Origin: Setomelanomma holmii
Lineage: Eukaryota > Ascomycota > Dothideomycetes > Pleosporales > Phaeosphaeriaceae
Direction: 5' to 3'
Length of the DNA stretch: 64,000 bases
NCBI GenBank assembly: GCA_010015745.1
Contig: ML978155.1
Location: 372,001 to 436,000, forward strand
Shown: positions 33,901 through 43,733 of the stretch, piece by piece
Layout of the letters: the number at the start of each line of letters is the position of its first letter
Position numbering within the stretch: the first letter of the stretch is position 1
Position numbers and translations under genes: made by a program
The notes under the pieces: model-generated
The model's database searches: none
The model's input: only the letters and a program-made list of their open reading frames with translations
What the model was told of the DNA's origin: nothing

Positions 33901-35166
33901 CCACCTAGGCATACCTGCAGAGAAACTTCGAGTTCGCAACATGTACTCCCCGGAGCGCAACATGGTGACGCACTTCAACCAGGAAATCAAGGACTGGTAT
34001 GTCCCACTCATGTACAAGCAAGTTCAGGACGAATCGCAATATACCGAGCGGCGCCAGGCCATTGAAGAATGGAACAAAACACACAAATGGAACAAGCGCG
34101 GTCTCGCCATCGTGCCCACGAAATTCGGTATTTCGTTCACCGCGCTCTTCCTCAACCAGGCTGGTGCACTCGTGCACATCTACCACGACGGGAGCGTGCT
34201 CGTCGCCCACGGCGGAACAGAAATGGGTCAAGGCCTACACACCAAAATGACGCAAATCGCCGCTGAAGCACTCCGCGTCCCGCTCTCCAACGTCTTCATC
34301 TCCGAAACAGCCACAAACACCGTAGCAAACACTTCTTCGACTGCGGCATCTGCATCCTCAGATCTCAACGGCTACGCAATCTACAACGCATGTCAAATTC
34401 TTAACGAGCGCTTGCAACCCTTCCGCGAGAAGCTCGGCCCGGAAGCTACCATGAAAGACATCGCGCACGCAGCATACTTTTCCCGTGTTAACCTGTCTGC
34501 CCAAGGATTTTACTCCACTCCCGACATCGGCTACGTCTGGGGCGCCAACACGGGGCAAATGTTCTTCTACTTCACCCAGGGCGTCGCCGCCGCGGAGGTC
34601 GAAATCGACACGTTAACCGGAGATTGGACGTGTCGCCGGGCCGACATCAAGATGGACGTCGGCAGGTCCATCAACCCGGCCATCGACTACGGGCAGATCG
34701 AAGGCGCATTTGTACAAGGCCAGGGCCTGTTTACGACTGAGGAGAGTCTGTGGCATCGGGCGAGTGGAGGAATTTTTACAAAGGGACCGGGCGCGTATAA
34801 GATTCCGGGGTTCAGGGATATTCCGCAGGTGTTTAATGTTAGTCTTTTGAAGAATGTTGAGTGGGAGAATTTGAGGACAATTCAGAGGAGTAGGGGTGTT
34901 GGTAAGTTTGGAAGCACGTTCCGTGTCTTTGTTTCATGTGCTAACGCTACTCAGGTGAACCGCCCCTGTTCATGGGAAGTTGCGTCTTCTTCGCAATTCG
35001 AGACGCACTGAAGGCTGCGCGGGCGGAGTTTGGCGAGACGTCGGTGCTGCATTTGCAGAGCCCGGCGACGCCGGAGAGGATCAGGATTAGTTGTGCGGAT
35101 CCCATTCTCAAGAGGGCATGGGTGGAGCCGAAGGAAGGAGAGAAGAGCTTCTTTGTTAGTATCTAG
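30984..35166 (+). CDS. Xanthine dehydrogenase (molybdenum hydroxylase)
   Basis: Oxidises hypoxanthine and xanthine to urate in purine catabolism. Exons 30984..31407, 31458..34901, 34955..35166 give 1359 residues, close to Aspergillus HxA. N-terminal 2Fe-2S cluster: Cys 67, 72, 75 (CAEGGCGAC) and 97. Second cluster: Cys 136, 139 (CGFC) and 171, 173 (CRC). A Cys/Gly-rich linker (SGCCMEKNG) follows. FAD domain with LIAGSTETQIEIKF near 287-300. Molybdenum-cofactor domain with GGGFGGKETR near 819 and FRGFGGPQG near 935. The catalytic Glu is in GEPPLF near 1291, in the last exon. The start at 30984 has context ACAATGG; an upstream methionine in the same frame gives an implausible leader. Confidence 0.95.
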
Positions 35167-35280
35167 GCGCTGAAAGAAGGCGTTGTTCGATTGTGTACGA
35201 GTACCATACCATCGTTTTAAAATAGTCCCATGGATGTCCCAATTCAGTCTCTAGCGCCTAACGCCACCCAAACTCCTAGG

Positions 35281-36468
35281 TCAAATTTCCGTAAGCTGGT
35301 GTTCATTCTCCACTTCATGCAACCATTTTCCTACGTCGTTCCCAGCATTCGCATCCACTTGACATGACCAGTATTCGAACTGTGCGGGACGTGGAGGAGC
35401 CTCGAACGCGGGATGCAGAGCTCGAGGAATACGCGACGCCTGGTCCCGTCCTAGACGTTCGAACATGATAGCCAGACCTTTAGGCTCTTCAAGATGGCAG
35501 AGATGTATTCTTCTCAGACGCAGTTCATTGCGCAAGAACTTGAAGACGGTCTTCCACGAACCAGAGCTCAAGCTCAGGCGGCAGATACACAAGCTCTTTA
35601 ATGTTGAGGCGAACAGTCTTAGAAGGTCGAGAAGTGCTTTCTTAAAAATCCATATGTCTTCAAACTCAAGAACTTTGAGAAACGATGGCGTATCCAAACT
35701 GTTGGGAATTTGCACATGGGAAAGCCCGGGGAATCTCCCTCTTGCTGGTCCATAGTATGCCAGTTTTTGCAGCTTGGGGGCTGCATTTAATAACTGGGGC
35801 AGAATCGGGTTGCAAGACCCAAGGTCATCGACATTGTGCAAAGTGAGATCGCATACTTCTGCCAGTGTACCTGCATACATTATGAGCTCTTTGAGCCATG
35901 GCAATCGTGTAGCCGGCCAATCGCTCGTTGAAGAGTCGAAGTTCAGATTCTCCGAGCGCAAGTGTTCATGGCGACTAATCGAGCTGACTACGTCTTTAAC
36001 GGTGGCCTCCAGCCATGCAAAGACAAGTCTTCGAGGCGGAGCATATGCTTGTATTATCAGACTTATAATGGACAAAGCCTTGAGGTGCCTCGATCTCTGC
36101 AGAACGAAGTCGAGGTCGCGTTCAAGATCACCATTGATGTTGTAGCAGAGCCTTCATTTTGGGAGCAGATCGAAAGGGAACTTTTCGGGAGTTGACTGAA
36201 GGACGAGACTGCGTACGTATTGCCGGAAGATCTCATCGCCCACGATGCCGTGTGTAGAGGCGAAGCCGTTGGGTCTTGCAGTCACGACCAGATCGGCGAA
36301 GAACTCTTGGCCAAATCTGACGCGTGCGGTCCGCTCTACTTCCCGGCAGACCAAACGAAAACTCTTGAGGTCATCCCTGCGCTTATGGCTACCCTCCTGA
36401 GTGACCGGGAATCCGTCGATGACGAGGTCGGTCAACTCGATTGGAAGGTCGGGCAGGCTGAGTTTCAT
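35281..36468 (-). pseudogene. F-box/LRR-like protein interrupted by one in-frame TGA
   Basis: Start ATG 36468 opens with an F-box-like helix (LPDLPIELTDLVIDGF), then RLVCREVERTARVRFGQEFF. The frame meets TGA at 36156..36154 just after PFDLLPK, then continues in the same frame for 290 more codons to the TGA at 35283..35281, with LRR-like content (ELIMYAGTLAEVCDLTLHNV, KLQKLAYYGPARG). Total length would be 395 codons including the internal stop. Short intron solutions that remove the TGA in frame were not found; a longer one from GTACGC near 36207 to a CAG near 36090 would fit phase but deletes plausible coding sequence. So it is either a pseudogene or allele with a nonsense change, or the long-intron model is right. 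Confidence 0.6.
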
Positions 36469-37032
36469 CGCGTCGGTATGAAGAGACAATGTAGCGGTGG
36501 AAACGGAATATGAGACCGGATCAGTGGAAAGTAAGAACCAGCGCTCAAGCGTGGAGCTTGGTGCCGGCGAAGGATAGGGCTCCCAGGTTTGCAACGAATC
36601 TGTGAACAACGACGTTGCAGTTCAGTGCTGCGAGACAATGATGACTGGGTACTGCGCGAGCTTTTCTATTGATCCGATGACACTGAATAGCAATCTCAAG
36701 CTCCGTAAAGTGCTTCGTTACTGATCAGTGATACGCTTGGAGGAGGAGCGTTCACGACTCACTGACACGTTGACAGTGGATATGCTTCGATTTCTTACAA
36801 TTAATGCTGATGATATATCTAATGCTAACACGATATCGGAATCGATGTTGTACAGAAAATGGTGAAAATTACTGCTGAGATTGATGCTGGTCGAAATGAA
36901 ACTGCGCTGCTACGCACGTGTATGCTGACGGGAGGAAAGAGCAGACAGCGTGTGCATCATCCTGGAAGTGACGCGAGGCAAGCGAAGATCAAGACCTGCG
37001 CAATAGACATGGGGTGAGACTCTATGCGCTGT
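36469..37032. other. Intergenic region
   Basis: About 0.56 kb between the F-box-like gene start and the 3' end of the 2H phosphoesterase gene (both minus); AT-rich in the middle. No gene seen. Confidence 0.45.
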
Positions 37033-38343
37033 CTATTCGAAGATCCCCTTCTCAAACACAACCTCATACTTCTCATCCACCACCTCACCCTCGCCTTCCC
37101 TTGCACCACTCCAGATATTCTTAGCGCCCATCTTGCATATCTGCACCCTATCTATCCTTACGTCTTCCGCCCACGTAAAGTCCTTGTACTTCTCGATCAG
37201 ATCGCGGGCATCGAAGCGCATCCAGCTCTTCGCGTCTGGGCCGTGGCCTTCACCAGTATCCGGCTTGGCATCGTCATTATATGAGTCCGGAGCTGCTGCA
37301 TGCTCCTTGTCGCTGTGGTCGCGGTCGGCTGAGTCGTGATGATGCGGCGAAAACTTGTACTCGATGTGCTTCAGTGTGTCCTTGACCATGCTGTTTCGTC
37401 CTCTCTTGCCGCCAGGTTTGGCGTAGACTGTGTTGATAATGGTAGCGTGCAATCTGAGCGCTCTGGATTCATCAATCATGAAGCCCTTCTCTGTGAAATG
37501 CTTTTTGAGAGCCGTGGCGAACGGCAGCAATCTCTGCGTCAAGTCTTTCGGGCTTGCATATAATATGCTCGTCTTCTGCGGTGCTTGCATCGGAACAAGT
37601 GCTTCAAGATCGATCTCCAAGTACTCAGTTTCTGGCATAGCCGCAGCGTTAAGGTTCTCAGAGATTGTGCCGTCTTCTGCTGCCTTTTCGGCAATCTTTT
37701 GTTGGGTAATATCGCGTAACAAAGCATGAAGACTGGTATCTTGTAAACACTGTTTTGCTTCTTGCAATTTTGCGTCGTCAAGACTCATGACACCTAGCGT
37801 CAGATGCAGGGTGCCAAGCGGCCGTATAGCCTTCACTGGAACTGATGAGCTGCTCTCGAGATCTCCAGCCAACCTTGTTAGTCCCCGCTCAAATTGCGGT
37901 CGACTCGACTCTGTGACGACAGGTAGACATAGAAAGTGGGTCAATGGCGGTTTCTTCGGTCCGCCTCTGCTCTTTCCGTGCCTTTGCCCACCTCGGCGTG
38001 CTTGCCGGATAGGCGGTGGAGAGACGTCATGCCTCAAAGACGCAGGTGTTTGCAGTGAGGTCCGAATCTCAGTGTTGTCGCCCAGCTTTTCGCCATCTAG
38101 AAAGTCGTTGTACTCTCCGGTCTGCTTCTTTCTGCCCATGGCTAATGTTGTCTTGTGAAGAGTAGTTGTAGAGAAGCCAAGTCGTTGCTGAACAAGTGGG
38201 AGAGCAAGTCTAGAAAAGTATCCGGCGGGCGATATACGAGCAATTGTAGTGCTTTGAGAGGTGTAGCGAATAGGGTTCTGAGTTGATGCCGATGCTGAAG
38301 TAGTGATTGGTCGATTTAAGCAGTAGATGTACCTCTTGAGCAT
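37033..38343 (-). CDS. AKAP7-like 2H phosphoesterase
   Basis: 2H-superfamily (2'-5' RNA ligase-like) protein with the AKAP7 NLS-type domain, predicted to hydrolyse or bind 2',3'- or 2',5'-linked RNA ends. Single exon, 436 residues from ATG 38343. Both catalytic motifs are present: HLTLGVM (near residue 180) and HATIIN (near residue 300). The ATG at 38139 (MGRKKQTGEYNDFLDG) would give a shorter product of 368 residues. The 68 extra N-terminal residues are Arg/Ser/Thr-rich and nearly free of acids, resembling a mitochondrial presequence. An acidic/His-rich insert (HHHDSADRDHSDKEH) breaks the second half of the domain. Confidence 0.8.
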   Translation of the reverse strand: MLKRYIYCLNRPITTSASASTQNPIRYTSQSTTIARISPAGYFSRLALPLVQQRLGFSTTTLHKTTLAMGRKKQTGEYNDFLDGEKLGDNTEIRTSLQTPASLRHDVSPPPIRQARRGGQRHGKSRGGPKKPPLTHFLCLPVVTESSRPQFERGLTRLAGDLESSSSVPVKAIRPLGTLHLTLGVMSLDDAKLQEAKQCLQDTSLHALLRDITQQKIAEKAAEDGTISENLNAAAMPETEYLEIDLEALVPMQAPQKTSILYASPKDLTQRLLPFATALKKHFTEKGFMIDESRALRLHATIINTVYAKPGGKRGRNSMVKDTLKHIEYKFSPHHHDSADRDHSDKEHAAAPDSYNDDAKPDTGEGHGPDAKSWMRFDARDLIEKYKDFTWAEDVRIDRVQICKMGAKNIWSGAREGEGEVVDEKYEVVFEKGIFE

Positions 38344-38974
38344 ACGCGGCAGCCTCAAGCAAAGCAGGTTTGGCAAATTAAGAGTCTAGTTTCGCAATGC
38401 CACTATGATATTGGAGAAGTCAGAAGATGGTCTACGACAGTGATAGTATCAGTTAGAAATAATTGCGACATACCAACAACCACGATGCTTGGACGACGAC
38501 ATTGTACCGCTACAGGCCGTAAGTGCGGCAGGCGTTACAGCCACATCAAGCCACCTGGATGACGTCAGACCACGTGGAAGGTGGGGTGACACGATTCGGG
38601 CCTATGATCATCACTCGCATAGGGCTGAAGAACATTCCACAGCATAAGACACATGGTGGGGGAGTATGATGCTTTTAGAAATGCTCAAAGTCTATCTAAA
38701 AGCGCGGAAAAGTGAGGGACATGATCTGGATAGGATGGAAGACATCGATCCATCAGAGCGGAATGCGACAGTGCAATGATCCCAAGGGATTAGAGATGCC
38801 GACTGCGGGGAAAGGCCTCGTCGTTCACTGAGAAGATTGTGGGGACAGGGCAGGATGCGCCAAGTTGTATGTCGCTTCCCGTTGCAGCGTCCAAGTGGTG
38901 CATGCTGCTAAGGCCCACAGCGTTTCCAACCATTTCTGGTCGGAGGAGGTCGCATCGCGACGTGGCTCAAAAGC
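38344..38974. other. Intergenic region
   Basis: About 0.63 kb between the 2H phosphoesterase start and the Ypd1 3' end (both minus). No gene seen. Confidence 0.45.
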
Positions 38975-39651
38975 TCATGCCGTATCCTTGTAGAACTTCT
39001 CGAGGACGCCCTTTACCTCCTCAAATTCCTCCTTCGCTTGCTCGATGATGGTCTTCAGCTTGTCCTGCGCCTGCTTCTCGGTGATGTCCTTTGTGCCCGC
39101 CTCGTCCTTCAGCGAGCCGTAGTGTTGGATCTTCTCACACGAGTCCTTGACTTTGGTCAAGCCGAGCGTGGCCGATGAGCCCTTGAGAAAATGACCCAGC
39201 TCACTAAGCGTCTTGAGGTAGTCGCCGTCTTTGCCCTCTCTGTGTCGTGTAAGTTCACTGGGTGGCGAGCGCTGCTGCTAGAGCCGGGGAAACTCACAGG
39301 GTGTTATCCATTTTCTTGAATGTGCTGTCCGCCTGCCCGAAGAAATCGAACACGATGCTCTTGCTGAATTCGCGGTCGACCTCGTCCTCATCCATCTCGA
39401 GGATTTGCTCGAACGTCGCCGGATCGATGGTGTCTTCTGCGCCTGGGATAGACATGATGCCCTCGCCGCCGCTCTGTGGTGACAATTAGCTTCTAAGTTA
39501 GGGGACGCCGAGCGCAATGCAGATAAAATAAGGTCAAAGGCTGTGCGGCTTGTAGGGAGTGCGGTACGTGGTGGAGAGAGGCAAGCACGATGCGCGCGAC
39601 CGGAGTGGTGGAGGGGCAACGACGAACCTTGTCATCGCTAACGGCGGACAT
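38975..39651 (-). CDS. Histidine phosphotransfer protein (Ypd1-type)
   Basis: Relay protein that passes phosphate from hybrid histidine kinases to the response regulators Ssk1 and Skn7 in osmotic and oxidative stress signalling. Exons 39651..39628, 39473..39298, 39239..38975 give 154 residues. The HPt motif LGHFLKGSSATLGL has the phospho-accepting histidine at residue 83 and the conserved lysine at 86. The leading segment (ILEMDEDEVDREFSKSIVFDFF) and trailing helices match Ypd1. The first exon is only 24 nt (MSAVSDDK). Filamentous ascomycetes usually have a single Ypd1, so this is probably essential. Confidence 0.93.
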
Positions 39652-41754
39652 GGTGGCTTAGGGACCGAACTGCGCAATGCAACTGGCGAAACTCCTTGCG
39701 GCACTGGGTCACTGGCGACACCCTCGTATACTTGGTGTCGCAGAGAAAGAAGAGAAGGCCGCACGCGCCCGATATTTTTTCCGCGCCTAGGCTGACCGAG
39801 CGTGTGTCCGATTGACTGGGTCCCGCACTTCACTGTGTGCACCGATTGGGATTAGGGTATGATGAAAGGGCCGGCCCGCCGAGCTGTGAGAGCCGTTACG
39901 TGTAGATGCTGCCTGTTATAGTAGGCTCCTGGTCGATGCAGTATATATTTGTTGGTGTGTGGTTGTTCTTCGCTTTTTTTGCGTCTGCTTCTGTTGCTAA
40001 GCACTTTGTTAGTCCTTCGGCTCGCTGAAAGCTTGCAAGCTTCCTCGGAGTCGGTTGCCGAATCCTCGACGCGGCAACTATCCTACTCGCGGCAGAATAC
40101 GTGGTGGGACGAGGTTGATGTGATAAGAAGAATATCAGTATCGGGAAGCGATTGTCACGGGAGTGTCGCTCAATTACGCTGCCGCGGTCTGGAGATCAGG
40201 GCGGACGTTCACTTGCATCACCATAGAAGAGGGGCACGCGGCGATGATGAGCCAGAGGAGATGGCTTGCTATATGTGGGTGGATACCTCGACGTCAATCG
40301 ACAGCCATCACTCGCTGCTGATCATCTGTTCTTCCGAAACGCTGCTGGATCTGCCCACCGCCGGCGCCTGACAGACCCCTCGTCCTTCGGCAGCCCGGCG
40401 AAAGCAAGCTCAAGTGGAGTCATCAATGACCTGGCAGGCCGCCTGCGCCATGGCCACCCTCTGCGGCTGATGAGGCTAGCTTGATGGATATTTTGGCGGT
40501 CCGGTTGGGAGACATGGCCCTGGTATCGCTTTGTTCCGCAGCAGACCATGCACAAAGAAAGGAATAAAGATGGTGACCATACGCCAAGGGGTCTAGAATG
40601 CGTTCGAATATGCTGAATTCCGCAATTCTAGGATCAAAGGAGGGGTGCTAATCGACCATTTAAAAGGACGTGGGTAGTTTGAATCTCACGGCTACGTCAC
40701 CCTCGAACAATGATCTCATAGGGCATGCGGCCTTGCATGGAAATTTGTGAACCCGATTTGCAGTTTCCGACCGCACACGAGACCGCGAGCTATGCCCAGA
40801 GACCTTCTAATAAAGGAAGAATGGCATGGCAAAGAAGTCGCTTAATGAAAGACTAACAGCGACGTAAGAACCCAGATCCTGCACAATCAGCGACGGCGTG
40901 CCATGAGGTCCTAAGCGACAGGCATCTGCACGCTTCCTAACCCGTCTTGCGCAAAAAACCTGCCTGCGGCCAGCAGCTTAAGCGAGTGATTCGTGAATCG
41001 CTGTGCGTCCGGTACCCTCCGAGCCAACGGTCGCACGCCTGCCTCTCGTCACGGGCGTAAGAAGTGGACCTCCAGGACTTTTGCCTGAGGCAGATAGGAT
41101 CTACACCGTGATCTTCGCCGCCTGCAGGGTCAATAAAGGTCCGCGGATCGCAGCCGAATATTTGGGGCTCCCCAAGCATGCAGCTGGCTTAAGCGTGTGT
41201 GCTAGCGATGTGACGTGCCAAGCAAGAAGACCCTGAAGACGCGACCAAGAGCTGTTGTGAGTACAAAATCCGGGGATAATATTGTTGGCTGCAATGGTAT
41301 GCAACGCCACTGAGCCGCTGTGGATGGTGTATATGGAACACCGACACTGGCGTGTTCGAGCAGCAAGCACCACGCCATCGTGAGGGTCGCTTCGGGTCGT
41401 ACTGTGTACGTAGGCCTGGTTTGAGGCACGAGCTAGGCTTGGAGAGGCAGTGATGTACCTAGCATGCCTTCAAAATTTCCGTCGAGCTTGCTGTGGGGTG
41501 TGGAGCTGATATGCAGCCTTCAGCCAGGTTAGACGAAGAGGGTTGATGTTGCATGCGGAATGCCGATGACCGATTCCGAAGCTTGAGTACGACCAGCAGA
41601 AAAGTGGAAGTGGAAGTCTCAAATTTGGTCGCTGACTACATTTTACAGTCTAGCCGCCGATGCTACTATATTGTACAAGTGTACTACCATGCCGTGCTGT
41701 GCTGAGTGTTCGTAATATCATTGATGTGGAAGAAGCAACGCCAGGGTTGGCTAT
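39652..41754. other. Gene-poor region
   Basis: About 2.1 kb between the Ypd1 start and the 3' end of the aspartate aminotransferase gene (both minus). The plus frame at 39949-40371 looks like a signal peptide (SLFLRLLLLLSTLLVLRLAE), but it begins with TTG, not ATG, and then degenerates. No tRNA or repeat was recognised. Confidence 0.5.
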
Positions 41755-43302
41755 TTAGCCCTTGACCTTGTAGATGGCCTCAGCAAGGCGACCAACGTTC
41801 TCACTGGTAATGCCAGCGACAGAGATGCGGCCATCTTTGGTAGCGTATACGGAGTGCTGGGGATCGTCAGTACTAGACATCATCTAGCATATTGAATCAA
41901 CTTACCTCCTTAGCCAGCTTGTCCATTTGCTCGGGTGTCAGACCGGTGTAGGCAAACATGCCAATCTGCGAGGTGATGTGGCTCCAGTCGTGCTTGCTGC
42001 CGAGCTTCTCGAGATTCTCCTTCAGGAGAGCGCGCATGGTGATGATGCGGTCGGCCATGCCCTTGACCTCACCGAGCCACTGCTTGTTCAGGGACGCATC
42101 ATTGAGGATCTCTGAGGCAATGCGGGCGCCGTGGACTGGCGGGTTGGAGTACAATGGGCGGACGAGTATCTTGATCTGGGAGTCGACGCGCTTCTTCTCA
42201 TCGGCGGACTCGCAAACGACGGAGAAGACACCTACACGCTCGCCGTACAGACCCTATACAGCGTTAGGCAGCTCATCGTTTCGTCTTAAGGAGATAGCCA
42301 TACCATGTTCTTAGCGAAAGATTGCGCAAGGACGGGACGAAGACCCTCTTTGATAAAGTGACGGAGGGCAAAAGCGTCTTTGTTGGTGTCACCACTGGCG
42401 AAGCCCTGGTAGGCCATGTCGAAGAAGGGGAAGTGGTCACCCTCCTTGACAGCATCGGCAATCTTGACCCACTGCTCTTCAGTAGGGTCGACACCAGTGG
42501 GGTTGTGAGCGCAGGCGTGGAGCAGGACAATGCTGCCCTTGGGCATGGCCTTGATGTCTGCAACCATGCCATCGAAGTCGAGACCAATTGTGTCCTTGTT
42601 GTAGTACCGGTACTTCTCGACCTTCAGGCCAGAGTCTTTGAAGACGGCGTTGTGGTTTGCCCATGATGGGGTGGGAATGTAGATGGTCTTCGCGCCGGGG
42701 TAGTGACGCTCGAGGAAGGCGCCACCGATGCGGAGGGCACCGGTGCCAGAGATGGACTGAGTGACGGCAATGCGGTCTTCGGTGAGGGGTGCTGAGTCAG
42801 AGCCGTAGGCAAGCTTGAGGGCAGCCGCAGTGAACTTGGGAACACCAGTGATGCCTGCATATTCCTTGTCCAACGATGACTTGACGATCTTCTCTTCCGC
42901 CTCCTTTACGGATGGCAGCACGTACGGCTTGCCCTTGTCATCGCGGTATGCACCGACACCTGCATATGTCAGTCGCAACTTCCTCATCGAGAAAATTGTT
43001 TCTCCTCACCCAAGTTGATCTTCTTGGGGTTGCTGTCGGCCTTGAATGCTTCGGTAATACCCAGAATAGCCTATGTGGGGTGGCGGTGAGCTATGTCTGT
43101 GTGATTATCTCTGGGGGGCGACACTTACATCCTATGAAGTAGTCAGTGCTCTGTGTGCGCAATTGATATTTTGGGGCCTCAAGTCACTCACTGGAGGTCC
43201 CTGGGGCACCTGCGACCAGACAGAGACAGCACGGACGCTGTTCTTGAGCGCAAGCTGCTTAGTCGCCGCCTGACGCAGCGCGGTTCTTGACGAGGCAAGC
43301 AT
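41755..43302 (-). CDS. Mitochondrial aspartate aminotransferase
   Basis: PLP enzyme interconverting aspartate/2-oxoglutarate and oxaloacetate/glutamate in the malate-aspartate shuttle. Six exons: 43302..43192, 43131..43129, 43070..43010, 42959..42304, 42253..41906, 41856..41755, giving 426 residues. The presequence is Arg/Ser/Ala-rich (MLASSRTALRQAATKQLALK). The mature protein starts near VPQGPPDAILGITEAF. The PLP lysine is residue 275 in SFAKNMGLYGERVG. Substrate-binding motifs GVGAYRDD and HNPTGVDPT are present. Exon 2 is only three nucleotides (GAT) and supplies the conserved aspartate of PPDAILG. It is divergent from the Gep3-like GTPase gene with 431 bp between starts. Confidence 0.94.
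43129..43131 (-). other. Three-nucleotide micro-exon of the aspartate aminotransferase gene
   Basis: The sequence reads TTCATAG|GAT|GTAAGT on the minus strand: an acceptor, one codon, then a consensus donor. Flanking introns are 60 bp (43191..43132) and 58 bp (43128..43071). GAT codes the aspartate that relatives carry between PP and AILG. Skipping it would still keep frame but lose that residue. Confidence 0.8.
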
Positions 43303-43733
43303 GGTGATTGTGTGGATGGAGAAGAGGGGAGAGAAGTCAATTGAAGATGAAGAGAAGAGGAGCAATGGGGCAATTGCTCGACAGATCAGGCGGAAGCTCT
43401 AGGGATGGTCTGAGTGTATTTTCCCCAGAATAAGCAAAAGAAGCGGTGGTTGTGTACCTCCACGTTCGCGGGAGCTATGACTCGGCAACGAGGGCGGTCA
43501 GTCTCCGATTCGCCAGACCGGGCCAGGCTGTTAAGTCCGGGGGGCTCGCGAATAATTTTATGGCATAATGCAGCGCGTCGTGACCAGCCGCCATGGAGAG
43601 TGAAGGTCACCCAAACTTCGGCTCTTGACAGACTTCACCCACGTGCGCTTCTGCTGCACCTAGTCACTCCCTGCATCACTCAGCGACAGATCGATTCGAG
43701 GAATCAAATTTCGCCAAATACTGTCCTCACAGC
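43303..43733. promoter_or_regulatory. Shared 5' region of aspartate aminotransferase and Gep3-like GTPase genes
   Basis: 431 bp between the start codons of two nuclear genes for mitochondrial proteins, read outwards. It probably holds both promoters. No clear TATA element was seen. Confidence 0.5.

Noticed and set aside
39949..40371. Secreted-looking 140-codon frame
   Set aside because: Begins with TTG, not ATG, and loses protein-like character after the hydrophobic run.
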